The notes under the pieces are model-generated. The model ran no database searches, was not told the DNA's origin, and saw only the letters and a list, made by a program, of their open reading frames with translations. Shown one piece after another: positions 17,886-26,521 of a stretch of 64,000 nt of DNA. Position 1 is the first letter of the stretch, and the number at the start of each line of letters is the position of its first letter. The translations under genes and the position numbers were made by a program. The stretch is from JANXSF01 sp043745195 (GTDB lineage Bacteria; Acidobacteriota; Terriglobia; Bryobacterales; Bryobacteraceae), in NCBI GenBank assembly GCA_043745195.1, contig JAYTTF010000077.1, positions 1-64,000 on the forward strand. The letters run 5' to 3'.

Positions 17886-18803
17886 CTACTTTTGGAAGAC
17901 GACAACAAGGTGATCGGCTGAGTATTCATACTGGGGAGCCACGTCCCAATGCTCAGCTTTACAGATTTCTGGTATGTATCGAAGAATTACTTTCAGCAGC
18001 CCATTTCCATCGCGAAACTTCCAATAGGCCCAGTTTTTCAAAAAATGTGGGAGCCCTAACTGCCAGTCCCAATCGTAATGGCTAATTCTTTGTCGACTCT
18101 TCAACGTTAAGTTCAACTGCTTCTCAAGCCAGGAAATATGCCTACCCGTTAGCATGACCACATGTTCAATGATGCGAAAATACCAAAATTGTGCTGCGTC
18201 ACGTCTAGACAACTTGTTATCGCCATCACCCGTCACTATTACAAGGAATCCGCCTACTTTGATTAGATCAGTAAGCCGTTGGAGATATTCAAGCGGCCCC
18301 AGAAGGTGTTCAAACACATCTACCATGACAACCGCATCGTAACTGTTGCTGGGTAAAGCCTCCAGTTCAGAGGTGGACAGCATTCTTATGCCTTTTCCTT
18401 TGGCTTCTTGGCTCGCAGTATCGTTGAGTTCGTACCCAAAACATTCATACGAATCAACAAGCGATGACAAGAGCCGACCGGAACTGCAGCCAATGTCTAG
18501 AATTTTCGAGCCTTGCTTCAACTTCTTCAAATTATCGAGCACGGCACGTTCGGTGGGATATAAACCCTCAGTTTCCCACTTACGAAAGTCAACGAGGGCA
18601 TAGTAGTCCGAAAACTCTGCTGTCGATAAGGTTTGGTTTTTGTAAAGCAATCCGCACTCGATGCATTCAAGTACGCTGTAAGGTTGCTGTACAAAACTGC
18701 TTTCGCCTATTCTAATTGGAAACCCTGGCGCTTCGCCGCCTGTTGGGGAGAAGCCCGAACTATTGCAGGCTGGGCAAGAAAGAATGTCGTTCAATTCAAC
18801 CAC
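17886..18803 (-). CDS. Class I SAM methyltransferase with N-terminal zinc ribbon
   Basis: About 305 residues. The open frame runs back to 18914, but that part overlaps the FkbM gene by 86 bases. The first in-frame start after the upstream stop is GTG 18803, with AAGGA thirteen bases before it, so the exact start is uncertain. A zinc-ribbon pair is visible: C-P-A-C near residue 12 and C-I-E-C-G near 46. The SAM domain has KILDIGCSSGRLLSSL, YDAVVMVDVFEHLLGPLEYL and GGFLVIVTGDGDN. This domain order is common in sugar C- or O-methyltransferases and in proteins of polysaccharide loci. Confidence 0.8.
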   Translation of the reverse strand: MVELNDILSCPACNSSGFSPTGGEAPGFPIRIGESSFVQQPYSVLECIECGLLYKNQTLSTAEFSDYYALVDFRKWETEGLYPTERAVLDNLKKLKQGSKILDIGCSSGRLLSSLVDSYECFGYELNDTASQEAKGKGIRMLSTSELEALPSNSYDAVVMVDVFEHLLGPLEYLQRLTDLIKVGGFLVIVTGDGDNKLSRRDAAQFWYFRIIEHVVMLTGRHISWLEKQLNLTLKSRQRISHYDWDWQLGLPHFLKNWAYWKFRDGNGLLKVILRYIPEICKAEHWDVAPQYEYSADHLVVVFQK

Positions 18804-18828
18804 TAAATCTGCTTCATCCTTTAAAAAA

Positions 18829-19593
18829 TTAAGCAGTGCCCTTTGACAAACGCCGCGCAATTGCCTCTGGATGAACAAAGAGCCCATCACACCAAGAAGC
18901 ATAGTTCTGCTCATTCCAGCAGACGGAGTGGAGATTCACTAGACGAAATCCGCAGTTCAATAAATGAATGTAGAGATCCTGGAACTGTGCTTGTCCCGAG
19001 TACAAAGGCGTAAATAGCATTTCAGAAAACACTACTCCAATTCTTTGTTCGGCAATCATTTGGTCCGCGCCTCGTAGAACGGAGAGGTCGTAACCCTGTG
19101 TATCAGTCTTAAGCACGTCAATTCGCTCAATACCCTGTTTCTTGCAGTATTCATCGACAGTGCAAACGGGGACGGTCGTACTTCCAATTGGAACAGCCAT
19201 GCCTTTCGGTTGAAAGCTGCCAGATTGTGGTGCATTCTGCAAAAGAGAATTGGTTGCGGATGACACATTCAGGTAGAGCTCTTTACTCCCGATTGTCTCT
19301 CCAAGGGCACACTGCACTGGAGTAATTCCCGGAAAGTGTAACGCCACTTCGTTCAACTTAGAGAAGGCTTGTCCGAATGGTTCGAACGAATAAATTTTAG
19401 CATTTGGAAAGGCACTAGCATATTCGCTTGCGGTCTGTCCCTCATTGGCGCCAACGTCGAACATCACGGATGGCGGATTGTCCCCGAAAATTTTGCGAAT
19501 ATCGACTAATGGATCACTGCCGAAGCGGTTCAATGGACCAATTTGATACCCACAACTGCGAAGAATTTTTCGAATCAACCCCTTTATCGGCAC
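18829..19593 (-). CDS. FkbM family methyltransferase
   Basis: 254 residues from a GTG at 19593, overlapping the end of the ABC ATPase gene by 10 bases; GGAA sits seven bases upstream. FkbM-type features are SVMFDVGANEGQTASEYASA (SAM motif I), IYSFEPFGQAFSKL, and IDVLKTDTQGYDLSVLRGAD, whose K-x-D-x-Q-G-Y/x-D-x-x-V-L-x-G is the family signature. FkbM enzymes O-methylate sugars, polyketides and glycolipids. Coupled to the wzt gene, it may methylate the growing or terminal sugar; in some ABC-exported O-antigens terminal methylation stops elongation and is read by the Wzt C-terminal domain. That link is an inference here. Confidence 0.88.
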   Translation of the reverse strand: MPIKGLIRKILRSCGYQIGPLNRFGSDPLVDIRKIFGDNPPSVMFDVGANEGQTASEYASAFPNAKIYSFEPFGQAFSKLNEVALHFPGITPVQCALGETIGSKELYLNVSSATNSLLQNAPQSGSFQPKGMAVPIGSTTVPVCTVDEYCKKQGIERIDVLKTDTQGYDLSVLRGADQMIAEQRIGVVFSEMLFTPLYSGQAQFQDLYIHLLNCGFRLVNLHSVCWNEQNYASWCDGLFVHPEAIARRLSKGTA

Positions 19594-20891
19594 GGGGTTT
19601 CCGGAGTTTTAAATGCCGCCGTTGAAAGAAATCTCGCGTCAGATGAAGACACCAGCGCGATTGATCCGAAGCCATAACTCTGCTTGAAATCAAGCTCACG
19701 CCCCAGCGGATTGGAGAATGGCACGTCAAATTCATAAGATGCTTCGACGTAGTGATCCCACCCAACGTTGATTGTTGAAGTTGTGACATCTAGTGTGTAG
19801 CTACCCGACGCCAGCCACATAGAGGGGAGTTCCAATTGGCATCTGTAGAAACCTGCCTCGAATGGCAACATTTGACCATGAAACTGATAGATCGAGGCCA
19901 TTCCAATTCTTGTTCGAAAGGCATCGATCAAGAAGAGCTCTAGAGACATCCCCGAAGCCCCATCGGTCTCAAATTCAACCTCGAATTTTAATGGCGTCCC
20001 GGGAGTATATTGTCTTGTTAGTTCCCCTGTGTCATCAACAACTTTCATGTCTCGGATCACAGTGTGCTTTCCTCGCCCCCACTCCGTATTTCTCGCGTCT
20101 AATGAGGGTCTGTTGGCCAACTGTGAATACTGCCGAATTGCAGATTCAGTAGTTCCATCAGATATAACACATCCCTTTTCAAGGACAATACATCGCCTTG
20201 TCAAACTCTTTACAGCTGCCATGTTGTGACTAACAAAAATAACTGTTCGGCCATGCTCTTTAGAAACATCTTCCATCTTCCCGAGGCACTTCTTTTGAAA
20301 GGCGGCGTCTCCAACGGCAAGCACTTCGTCAACGATTAAGATCTCAGGTTCCAAATGCGCAGCAACCGCAAACGCAAGTCGCACATACATACCCGACGAG
20401 TACCGTTTCACAGGGGTATCTAAAAACTTCTCCACCTCAGCGAACGCAACAATCTCGTCAAACTTGCGCTTAATCTCAACTCGGGTCATCCCCAGGATCG
20501 CCCCGTTCAAATAAACGTTCTCTCGGCCCGTCAGTTCCGGATGAAACCCCGTCCCCACTTCAAGCAGACTCGCCACTCGTCCACGAGTTCGAATGCGACC
20601 AGTCGTCGGTTCAGTGATCCGCGAGAGTATCTTCAAGAGAGTAGACTTTCCGGCGCCGTTCCGCCCGATAATCCCTACAACTTCTCCCTGCTTAATTTCC
20701 AGCGAGACGTCTTTGAGAGCCCAGAACTCCTCCACCGTAGAAGCCGTACCAGGCTCCCGGCGCCAACTGAACATACGCTTCGCCCCGTCAGCAATCACAT
20801 CCCGAAGCGCGGTGTATTTCTGGCGCTCCGCTTGATGCGTCAAACGGTACTTCTTCCCGAGGTTTTCAATACTAATAATTGGCCGACTCAT
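19584..20891 (-). CDS. wzt: ABC transporter ATPase for polysaccharide export, Wzt type with C-terminal domain
   Basis: 435 residues. The nucleotide-binding domain covers about residues 1-245: Walker A GIIGRNGAGKSTLLKIL, ABC signature YSSGMYVRLAFAVAAHL, Walker B EILIVDEVLAVGDAAF, and the switch VIFVSHNM. From about residue 265 to 432 is an extra beta-rich domain (TPLKFEVEFETDG...SGSYTLDVTTSTINVGW) of the Wzt C-terminal type, which binds the modified non-reducing end of the glycan in O8/O9a-like systems. Together with Wzm (two genes upstream) it forms the exporter. The NAD-dependent epimerase gene lies between the two, an uncommon arrangement. Confidence 0.92.
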   Translation of the reverse strand: MSRPIISIENLGKKYRLTHQAERQKYTALRDVIADGAKRMFSWRREPGTASTVEEFWALKDVSLEIKQGEVVGIIGRNGAGKSTLLKILSRITEPTTGRIRTRGRVASLLEVGTGFHPELTGRENVYLNGAILGMTRVEIKRKFDEIVAFAEVEKFLDTPVKRYSSGMYVRLAFAVAAHLEPEILIVDEVLAVGDAAFQKKCLGKMEDVSKEHGRTVIFVSHNMAAVKSLTRRCIVLEKGCVISDGTTESAIRQYSQLANRPSLDARNTEWGRGKHTVIRDMKVVDDTGELTRQYTPGTPLKFEVEFETDGASGMSLELFLIDAFRTRIGMASIYQFHGQMLPFEAGFYRCQLELPSMWLASGSYTLDVTTSTINVGWDHYVEASYEFDVPFSNPLGRELDFKQSYGFGSIALVSSSDARFLSTAAFKTPETPCR

Positions 20892-20900
20892 GCTTACCGG

Positions 20901-21968
20901 TTACGCATTAGCGTGAATCTTTTCAACAGTCGCTGCATGGATTTCTTCAAAAATATGATCCAGCGACTTAGAAATATTCCAAGCCGGGTAGTGCGCCCGC
21001 ATCTTGCTCAGATCGCTGAAATAGCAGATGTGATCACCCTCACGGTTCTTCTCGAAGTATTCAAAACTCATCTCACGTCCGGAAAGCTTAGAAATCCGTT
21101 CAAAGGCTTCCAGTATCGAAACGCTATTAGCGCGGCCCCCGCCGATGTTGTAAACCTCGCCGCACTTAGGCGCGTTGTGAAACGCTTCAATGAAGCGAAC
21201 CACATCGTAGGAATGAATGTTGTCTCGAACCTGTTTACCCTTATAGCCAAATACCTTGTACTTGCGCCCTTCCACGTTGCACTGAATCAGATAGCTCAGA
21301 AACCCATGAAGCTCGACGCCACTGTGATTTGGGCCAGTAAGGCACCCACCACGCAAGACACAGGACCGGAGTCCAAAGTAGCGGCCGTACTCTTGAACCA
21401 TCACATCGCCGGCTACTTTGGAGGCGCCGAAAATGCTGTGCTTACTCTGGTCGATCGAAAACGTTTCGGCAATGCCGTTTGTGAATTCTGGATCGTCGTA
21501 ATCCCATCGATTGGGAAGTTCCTTGAGCTGAATCGAGTTCGGTCGGTCCCCGTATACCTTGTTCGTGCTCATGTGAACGAATACGCATTCGGGCGCGTTG
21601 TTCCTCGTACTCTCCAGAAGATTGAGGGTGCCAACGGCGTTCACGTCGAAATCATCGAACGGACGGGATGCTGCCAAGTCGTGGCTAGGCTGCGCAGCGG
21701 CATGAACTAATAATGCCGGTCTAAGTTCTTGGAGGATAGCCGAGACGCTCGGACGATCACGAATGTCCAGCTCGTGGTGGTGGAAGTTAGAATGAACGGA
21801 CTGCAACCGCTGCTGATTCCAACGTGTATCCCCTTGCGGACCGAAGAAATCAGCCCTCATGTTATTGTCAATTCCGTGGACTTCCCAGCCCATCTTGCAG
21901 TAATAATCCACCACTTCCGAGCCGATCAGGCCTGATGACCCTGTAACAAGTAGCTTTTGCATGCTCAA
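20901..21968 (-). CDS. NAD-dependent sugar epimerase/dehydratase (CDP-paratose 2-epimerase-like)
   Basis: 355 residues, an extended short-chain dehydrogenase. The dinucleotide loop is LVTGSSGLIGSEVVDYYCKM. It is followed by HGIDNNMRADFFGPQGDTRW, a signature of the CDP-paratose 2-epimerase-like group. VHMSTNKVYGDRPN gives the catalytic Ser/Thr. The expected Y-x3-K reads HSIFGASKVAGD, so Phe replaces the catalytic Tyr while the Lys is kept. The C-terminal half is normal in length. The start (ATGA) overlaps the end of wzm. It should supply an epimerised nucleotide sugar to the glycosyltransferases. The substrate is not certain, and the Phe may mark a subfamily rather than an inactive enzyme. Confidence 0.85.
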   Translation of the reverse strand: MSMQKLLVTGSSGLIGSEVVDYYCKMGWEVHGIDNNMRADFFGPQGDTRWNQQRLQSVHSNFHHHELDIRDRPSVSAILQELRPALLVHAAAQPSHDLAASRPFDDFDVNAVGTLNLLESTRNNAPECVFVHMSTNKVYGDRPNSIQLKELPNRWDYDDPEFTNGIAETFSIDQSKHSIFGASKVAGDVMVQEYGRYFGLRSCVLRGGCLTGPNHSGVELHGFLSYLIQCNVEGRKYKVFGYKGKQVRDNIHSYDVVRFIEAFHNAPKCGEVYNIGGGRANSVSILEAFERISKLSGREMSFEYFEKNREGDHICYFSDLSKMRAHYPAWNISKSLDHIFEEIHAATVEKIHANA

Positions 21969-22804
21969 ATAACGTCAGCGAAACTTCGTTCCGTCCGCCG
22001 GAAATACCAGATGCCCAGTACTAGGAAAAAAATGGTCATCGCAGCGGACAACGCAAGAGTGACTGGATCAATCGGCGTCATTCCTCGCAGGATCGCCCAA
22101 CGAAATCCGTCGATTATCCCCGCCATCGGATTCAAGGAATACACAAATTTCCAATTCGCCGGGACCGAAGAGGTTGGGAACGCAATAGGGGATACGAACA
22201 AGCCGAATTGAACAATGAACGGCACCACATACCGGAAATCACGATACTCCACGTTGAGTGCTGCCAGCAACAACCCAGCACCGAAGGACAATCCGAAGGT
22301 TAAGATGGTGAGCGGCACAAGCATCAGAAATCGCCAGTCTGGCACGAATTGATACCACAGCATTAAAACCCCAAGCAGGCCGATCATCACAGCGAAATCA
22401 ACAAAACTGGTCACGACTGCTCCGGCTGGAATCAGCAGTCGAGGGAAATATATTTTTGAGATAAGGTTTGCATTGCCGATCAAGCTGCCTGATGCCTCGG
22501 TAAGCGCGTTAGAAAAAAACTGCCATGGCAGCAGAGCGGCATAAACAAAAATCGCATCGGGGGCGCCGCTAGACGTTTGATTGGTAATGCGGCGAAATGC
22601 AACAAACACCAGCATTGTGAGTGCAGGCCGTAAAATCGCCCAAGCTAGTCCGATTACTGTTTGCTTGTAACGGACCAGGATGTCACGATAAGCCAAGAAG
22701 TAGAGGAGTTCACGAAATCGCCACAAGTCCCGCCAATAATTGCGCTCCGCTCTCCCTGCCTCGATAATTGTTTCTTCAACCACAAAGTTGGAGTCTGTTG
22801 TCAT
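21965..22804 (-). CDS. wzm: ABC transporter permease for polysaccharide export, Wzm type
   Basis: 279 residues, the normal length for this family. The cytoplasmic N-terminus (NYWRDLWRFRELLYFLAYRD) is the usual amphipathic gate helix, followed by RYKQTVIGLAWAILRPALTM. Six membrane segments can be seen, including LVFVAFRRI, AALLPWQFFSNAL, FVDFAVMIGLLGVLML, FGLSFGAGLLLAALNVEYRD, IVQFGLFVSPIAFPTS and LALSAAMTIFFLVLGIWYF. The motif N-V-x-Y-R-D-F-R before helix five is diagnostic. It forms the membrane pore that the Wzt ATPase drives, exporting polyprenyl-linked polysaccharide across the inner membrane. Confidence 0.92.
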   Translation of the reverse strand: MTTDSNFVVEETIIEAGRAERNYWRDLWRFRELLYFLAYRDILVRYKQTVIGLAWAILRPALTMLVFVAFRRITNQTSSGAPDAIFVYAALLPWQFFSNALTEASGSLIGNANLISKIYFPRLLIPAGAVVTSFVDFAVMIGLLGVLMLWYQFVPDWRFLMLVPLTILTFGLSFGAGLLLAALNVEYRDFRYVVPFIVQFGLFVSPIAFPTSSVPANWKFVYSLNPMAGIIDGFRWAILRGMTPIDPVTLALSAAMTIFFLVLGIWYFRRTERSFADVI

Positions 22805-22813
22805 TTGGAACTG

Positions 22814-25192
22814 TTAACGCTTTGAGTGGTCAGAATACCCATAGGCATAAGGACCATAAGCAGCGCCTTCCTTCGGCGTCCAATCATTCAAAATAGTCCC
22901 CAGCACTTGGATCCCATCGTCCAGGAAACGCTGACAAACATACATCGCATCTTCCTTGGCAGTTACTCGAGCACGAACCACAAGAACGATCCCGTCGGAA
23001 TGCTTGCCCCATAGCCGGGCATCAGGAAACAACATCACAGGTCCAGTATCCACAAGTATGTAATCGAATTTTTCCTGCAAGATCGCAACCAGTTGTTCCA
23101 CTCTGGATGAAAAAAACAGCGCCCCAGGTGTCTCCACCTCAGCCAGCCCGCGAGTCAATACATGCAGATTAGCCGCTTTGGTCGGTTGGAGTAATTCATC
23201 CCAATCCACTTTCTCAAGAGGTTCCTCACCAACCAACAGATCGCTTAATCCCTTCTCATCTTTCAACCCGAACAGCTCATGCAATTTGGCACGCCGCAAG
23301 TCCGCATCAATCAGCAGAACACGTTGCCCAATATCGGCCATCGCAATGGCAAGGTTCGCGCAAAGGGTAGTTTTACCTTCCCCAGGACCAGCACTAGTAA
23401 CCACATACATCGGGTTGTGACCAACCGGTTTCGTCCGGATCACAGAAACAAGAGTTTGCCGGAAAGACTCGGATAGTAGCGATGTTTGGCTAGTCTTCAG
23501 TGCAACCACTTCGGCCGCGTGTGCGCCACGCTTGTTTCTTACCGTAAGTTCCAACCCACTAGCATTCCTTCGCAAAATCAAAGAACCTGCCGGAACCGAT
23601 GGGCCAATCCTCTTCTTGGGGGCATCGCCAATTGCCGAGGGAATCACACCGAGTTCGGGAATCCCCAACAGGCGCATATGACCAGGCTCTTGAAAGAGTT
23701 GCTCAAATTTCTTACGGCGGAACGTCTCGCGCAACAACAATAGACCGTAACCTAATCCAAACCCACCAAAAGCCCCTAGTGGAATGTCCCTTACTGGCTT
23801 TGGACTGGAAGGAATAGAAGTGGGCACCGCTGGATCCACCACCCTAATGCTGCTGGCTGGAGCTAATGCAATCAAGGCCGCTTGATTCGATTGCTGTAAT
23901 AGCGCGCTGTAAAGCTGCTGCTGTAACTCAACATCCCGTTTCAACATTGAGTATTGCGATGCCTTATCGGATTGAGAGGACACAGTACGCGTCTGCCCGC
24001 CATAGGCGCCCAGCAGTAACTTTTCGCGGCGCAGGGCCTCGTCAAAATCGTTTTTGATGTGGCGAAGGGCTCCGGCCTTCTCTTTTTCCAGGTCCGCTTG
24101 CAACTCCGTAATTTGTGCCTGAACCCTTCTCACTTTGTAGTGCTCTGGTGTAAGAGTAGCGGTCAATTGCGCCATTTCACGCCGAAGATCGGAGATCTTG
24201 CCTTTCAAGTTTTGCAAATTGGGGTCAGCCAGAACATCGGGAAGGTTTTCCGCTGGGGTCGCTCGGGCTAGTTCCCAGCGGGATTGCTTGGCAATACGGT
24301 CAGCTTGACTGGCTGAAACATCCCCTTGCAATTGCTTCAGTGTGGTGTCGGCCAATGTATTTTGTTCTGGGAAAAAATCCATTCCTGGCTTCTGAACGAA
24401 TTCACGAAGTTTCTCTCCCGATTGTTGCAAGCGTGCTTTGGCTTCCTCTAATTGCGATTCCATCCATTGCGACGTCCGTTGCGTCAAATTGGCCCTTGCG
24501 GCAAGTGTTTGAGAAACGTGTTCTGAGGCAAGTGTATTCACAAAATTCGCCGCGACTTCCGGAGAAGTTGAAGAACATTGAATCTCAATCAGACGCGTTG
24601 CACCTACACCACGAGCCACCAGCGAACCCACCGCCTCAGACACCGCTTCCCTGCTCTGCAGCAGAGGCTCGGTTTGCATATAAGGAATTCTATTTCGAAG
24701 CCTGGTGAAAATGGTGACAGGCATGAAAGTTACCGGCGTCATTTCCATATTCATTCTCTCGGCCGTGCGGGACAGCAGATTTCGGCTCATCAGGATCCGG
24801 GTTTGAGTTTGAATATTACTGGCAGAGACGCTGGTGGTGTCAGTTCCAGCCTGCGGATCCACTTGGCTCATTCCCATGAAACTTTGATTGAAACCAACAA
24901 TCTCAACTGTCGCCGTAGCTTTGTAGAGTGGCGCTGTCAGGATCACATACAAGATGCTACAAATTAGTCCCAGAATTCCAAAACATAGCAGGAACAGCTT
25001 TTGCCCCCATGCCAGCCGCCAATACGAAATGGCCACCGTTGGAGGTTGATCTATTTGCTGTGGTCCTGCCTGCTGCGGTCCTGCCCCTTGCGGCTTGAGA
25101 AACCCCACCGCGTTCGAGGCTTGGTCGGAAAGCAGCCTGCGCTTTCCTTCCTGCTCAAAGCTCCAATCGTTTTGGTTTGAATCCATCTTCAT
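22814..25192 (-). CDS. Polysaccharide co-polymerase / BY-type tyrosine autokinase (Wzc-like)
   Basis: 792 residues. An N-terminal Wzz-type domain has a membrane helix at about 60-85 (KLFLLCFGILGLICSILYV). A long periplasmic region with coiled coils (about 200-400) follows, then a second helix near 470-490 (LGAFGGFGLGYGLLLL). The cytoplasmic kinase has Walker A AGPGEGKTTL (about 601-610), Walker A' LLIDADLRRAK and Walker B DYILVDTGPV. The C-terminus is tyrosine-rich (AAYGPYAYGYSDHSKR, four Tyr), the autophosphorylation cluster of bacterial tyrosine kinases. It partners the export protein upstream and sets chain length and secretion through phosphorylation cycles. A BY-kinase with a Wzm/Wzt exporter is a mixed arrangement. 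Confidence 0.93.
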   Translation of the reverse strand: MKMDSNQNDWSFEQEGKRRLLSDQASNAVGFLKPQGAGPQQAGPQQIDQPPTVAISYWRLAWGQKLFLLCFGILGLICSILYVILTAPLYKATATVEIVGFNQSFMGMSQVDPQAGTDTTSVSASNIQTQTRILMSRNLLSRTAERMNMEMTPVTFMPVTIFTRLRNRIPYMQTEPLLQSREAVSEAVGSLVARGVGATRLIEIQCSSTSPEVAANFVNTLASEHVSQTLAARANLTQRTSQWMESQLEEAKARLQQSGEKLREFVQKPGMDFFPEQNTLADTTLKQLQGDVSASQADRIAKQSRWELARATPAENLPDVLADPNLQNLKGKISDLRREMAQLTATLTPEHYKVRRVQAQITELQADLEKEKAGALRHIKNDFDEALRREKLLLGAYGGQTRTVSSQSDKASQYSMLKRDVELQQQLYSALLQQSNQAALIALAPASSIRVVDPAVPTSIPSSPKPVRDIPLGAFGGFGLGYGLLLLRETFRRKKFEQLFQEPGHMRLLGIPELGVIPSAIGDAPKKRIGPSVPAGSLILRRNASGLELTVRNKRGAHAAEVVALKTSQTSLLSESFRQTLVSVIRTKPVGHNPMYVVTSAGPGEGKTTLCANLAIAMADIGQRVLLIDADLRRAKLHELFGLKDEKGLSDLLVGEEPLEKVDWDELLQPTKAANLHVLTRGLAEVETPGALFFSSRVEQLVAILQEKFDYILVDTGPVMLFPDARLWGKHSDGIVLVVRARVTAKEDAMYVCQRFLDDGIQVLGTILNDWTPKEGAAYGPYAYGYSDHSKR

Positions 25193-25197
25193 TGAAA

Positions 25198-26223
25198 TTA
25201 GCGGGTGGCAGCCAGAGCAATTCCCACAACGGATGTCACAAGGGGAACAGCAACATAGGCCGAACGGCCCATGTTGCGCTTCAACGACGATGACTTAGGC
25301 ACATAGAGAACATCATTCGGCAAGAGCGGACGGTCACTATCCTTTCCACTCATAATGCGTTGCAAGTCAAGCGGAATTTCCGCGCGTCTCGAGGTATTCA
25401 TGACAGGACGCAATATCCAAGCGCTTTTCTGGTTCGCGTCGCGCCCAAGGCCGCCAGCCATAGTTAGCGCCTGGATCACGGAAATCGAATCGCGCTCCTG
25501 CAAGTCAAACGCTCCAACTCGGCCAACTTCACCGGTGACGTAAACCATCTCGGCCCGTTCCACGCTAACCACATCGAACGGCCGCAAAACAACGTCCTCG
25601 GCCGGATTCAGATTGTCCCGCAGGCTTGCCATGTTGATCTCAATGCTGCTTGCGCTTCCATCGGATGAGGGCACAGCGCTTGCCAAGGGAATGACGCCGT
25701 ATTCATTGCGCCGAGTCAATTTGATTCGCCGACTCGCAGTGGGCTGAAGCCCACCCACCGCCGACATCATTTCCACTAGAGTTCTGCGCCCCTCCAGTGG
25801 GTAGATGCCAGGTGATTTGAACGCTCCCACGAAGAAGACAGGTTCGCTGTTGAACTGCACAACCGTTATGGTTACTTGCGGCTGACGAATATACTTCTTA
25901 AGAGCTTCAATCAACGCAGCTTCCATCCGTTCCACGGTGATGCCGCTGGCCTTCAAACGGCCTACGACAGGCAGGTTAATGAAGCCATCGCCATCGATGC
26001 GAAAAGGCCGTTCACTAATCTCTTCCATTTCAAAGGCGCGGATTAGAATTTGGTCGCCACTATGAAGGATATAATTAGGCCTCAACCGCTCCAATGCCGC
26101 ACTAGCTGCGGGAGCAGTTTGTGGCGCGCCTTGTGGAATAGCTGGTGGAACCTGGGCGAATAGAGCCGTGACTGCGCCCAACATGGGAAGACTCAACACC
26201 CGCAAGATTGTACGCAGATTCAT
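25198..26223 (-). CDS. Outer-membrane polysaccharide export protein (Wza-like, SLBB)
   Basis: 341 residues from ATG 26223, chosen because AGAGAGG lies five bases upstream; the frame continues to 26262 without support. Signal peptide: RTILRVLSLPMLGAVTALFA, ending before QVPP. There is no lipobox cysteine, unlike E. coli Wza. The Poly_export domain (about 50-130) has YILHSGDQILIRAFEM and FINLPVVGRLKASGITVERM. SLBB domains follow (VFFVGAFKSPGIYPLEG and VYVTGEVGRVGAFDLQERDS). A C-terminal hydrophobic segment (VAVPLVTSVVGIALAA) fits the outer-membrane-spanning helix. It forms the export channel with the Wzc-like protein encoded five bases downstream. Confidence 0.92.
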   Translation of the reverse strand: MNLRTILRVLSLPMLGAVTALFAQVPPAIPQGAPQTAPAASAALERLRPNYILHSGDQILIRAFEMEEISERPFRIDGDGFINLPVVGRLKASGITVERMEAALIEALKKYIRQPQVTITVVQFNSEPVFFVGAFKSPGIYPLEGRRTLVEMMSAVGGLQPTASRRIKLTRRNEYGVIPLASAVPSSDGSASSIEINMASLRDNLNPAEDVVLRPFDVVSVERAEMVYVTGEVGRVGAFDLQERDSISVIQALTMAGGLGRDANQKSAWILRPVMNTSRRAEIPLDLQRIMSGKDSDRPLLPNDVLYVPKSSSLKRNMGRSAYVAVPLVTSVVGIALAATR

Positions 26224-26402
26224 GCCGACCTCTCTCTCACGATTTGCACTGGGGCACCACACTTTGATTGGAGCAGGGTGTTATTCAATTTCTGTAGTCG
26301 CAGGGTTGCGTCTTTTTTGGGGAATTTTGGCATCACGTGGGCAGACTTTTGAATCATTCCAAGTAGGGCTTCGAATGCGTAGGAGCGGGCACGCACCGCC
26401 AT
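26220..26402 (-). CDS. Possible short coupled leader peptide upstream of the export gene
   Basis: A 60-codon frame (MAVRARSYAFEALLGMIQKS...) ends with a TGA that overlaps the ATG of the export gene (ATGA). It is very basic and has no recognisable domain. No ribosome binding site precedes its ATG, and the frame could be chance in an otherwise non-coding 298-base leader. It is listed because the exact overlap is the pattern expected of a translated leader. Confidence 0.2.
   Translation of the reverse strand: MAVRARSYAFEALLGMIQKSAHVMPKFPKKDATLRLQKLNNTLLQSKCGAPVQIVRERSA
26389..26400 (-). promoter_or_regulatory. ops-like element in the export-gene leader
   Basis: The minus strand reads GGCGGTGCGTGC about 45 bases after the putative promoter and 165 bases before the export gene. 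The RfaH-recruiting ops element of enterobacterial JUMPstart sites is GGCGGTAGCGTG, so the match is complete apart from one missing A. A specialised NusG paralog is encoded about 4 kb away. Chance similarity of a 12-mer cannot be excluded. Confidence 0.3.
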
Positions 26403-26446
26403 TTTTGTCACATGTGCTCGGTTCAAAGGACAATGTAACTAATTGA

Positions 26447-26475
26447 ATAATAACAAATCATTCAAGAAAGTGCAA
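26447..26475 (-). promoter_or_regulatory. Putative sigma-70-type promoter for the export/kinase/ABC genes
   Basis: On the minus strand TTGCAC and TATTAT are separated by 17 bases. The -10 box matches five of six consensus positions and the -35 box three. It lies in the 298-base gap between the first glycosyltransferase and the export gene, leaving a leader of about 215 bases. No factor-independent terminator is obvious in the gap, so read-through from the upstream gene is also likely. Confidence 0.35.
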
Positions 26476-26521
26476 CGGTTAGTACGCCTATGCGATACCT
26501 TACTTATAGCCTTAATTCCTC

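Noticed and set aside
20541..21710. A 389-codon plus-strand open frame across the wzt and epimerase genes
   Set aside because: It lies antisense to two genes with complete family motifs, has no domain-like sequence and no ribosome site.
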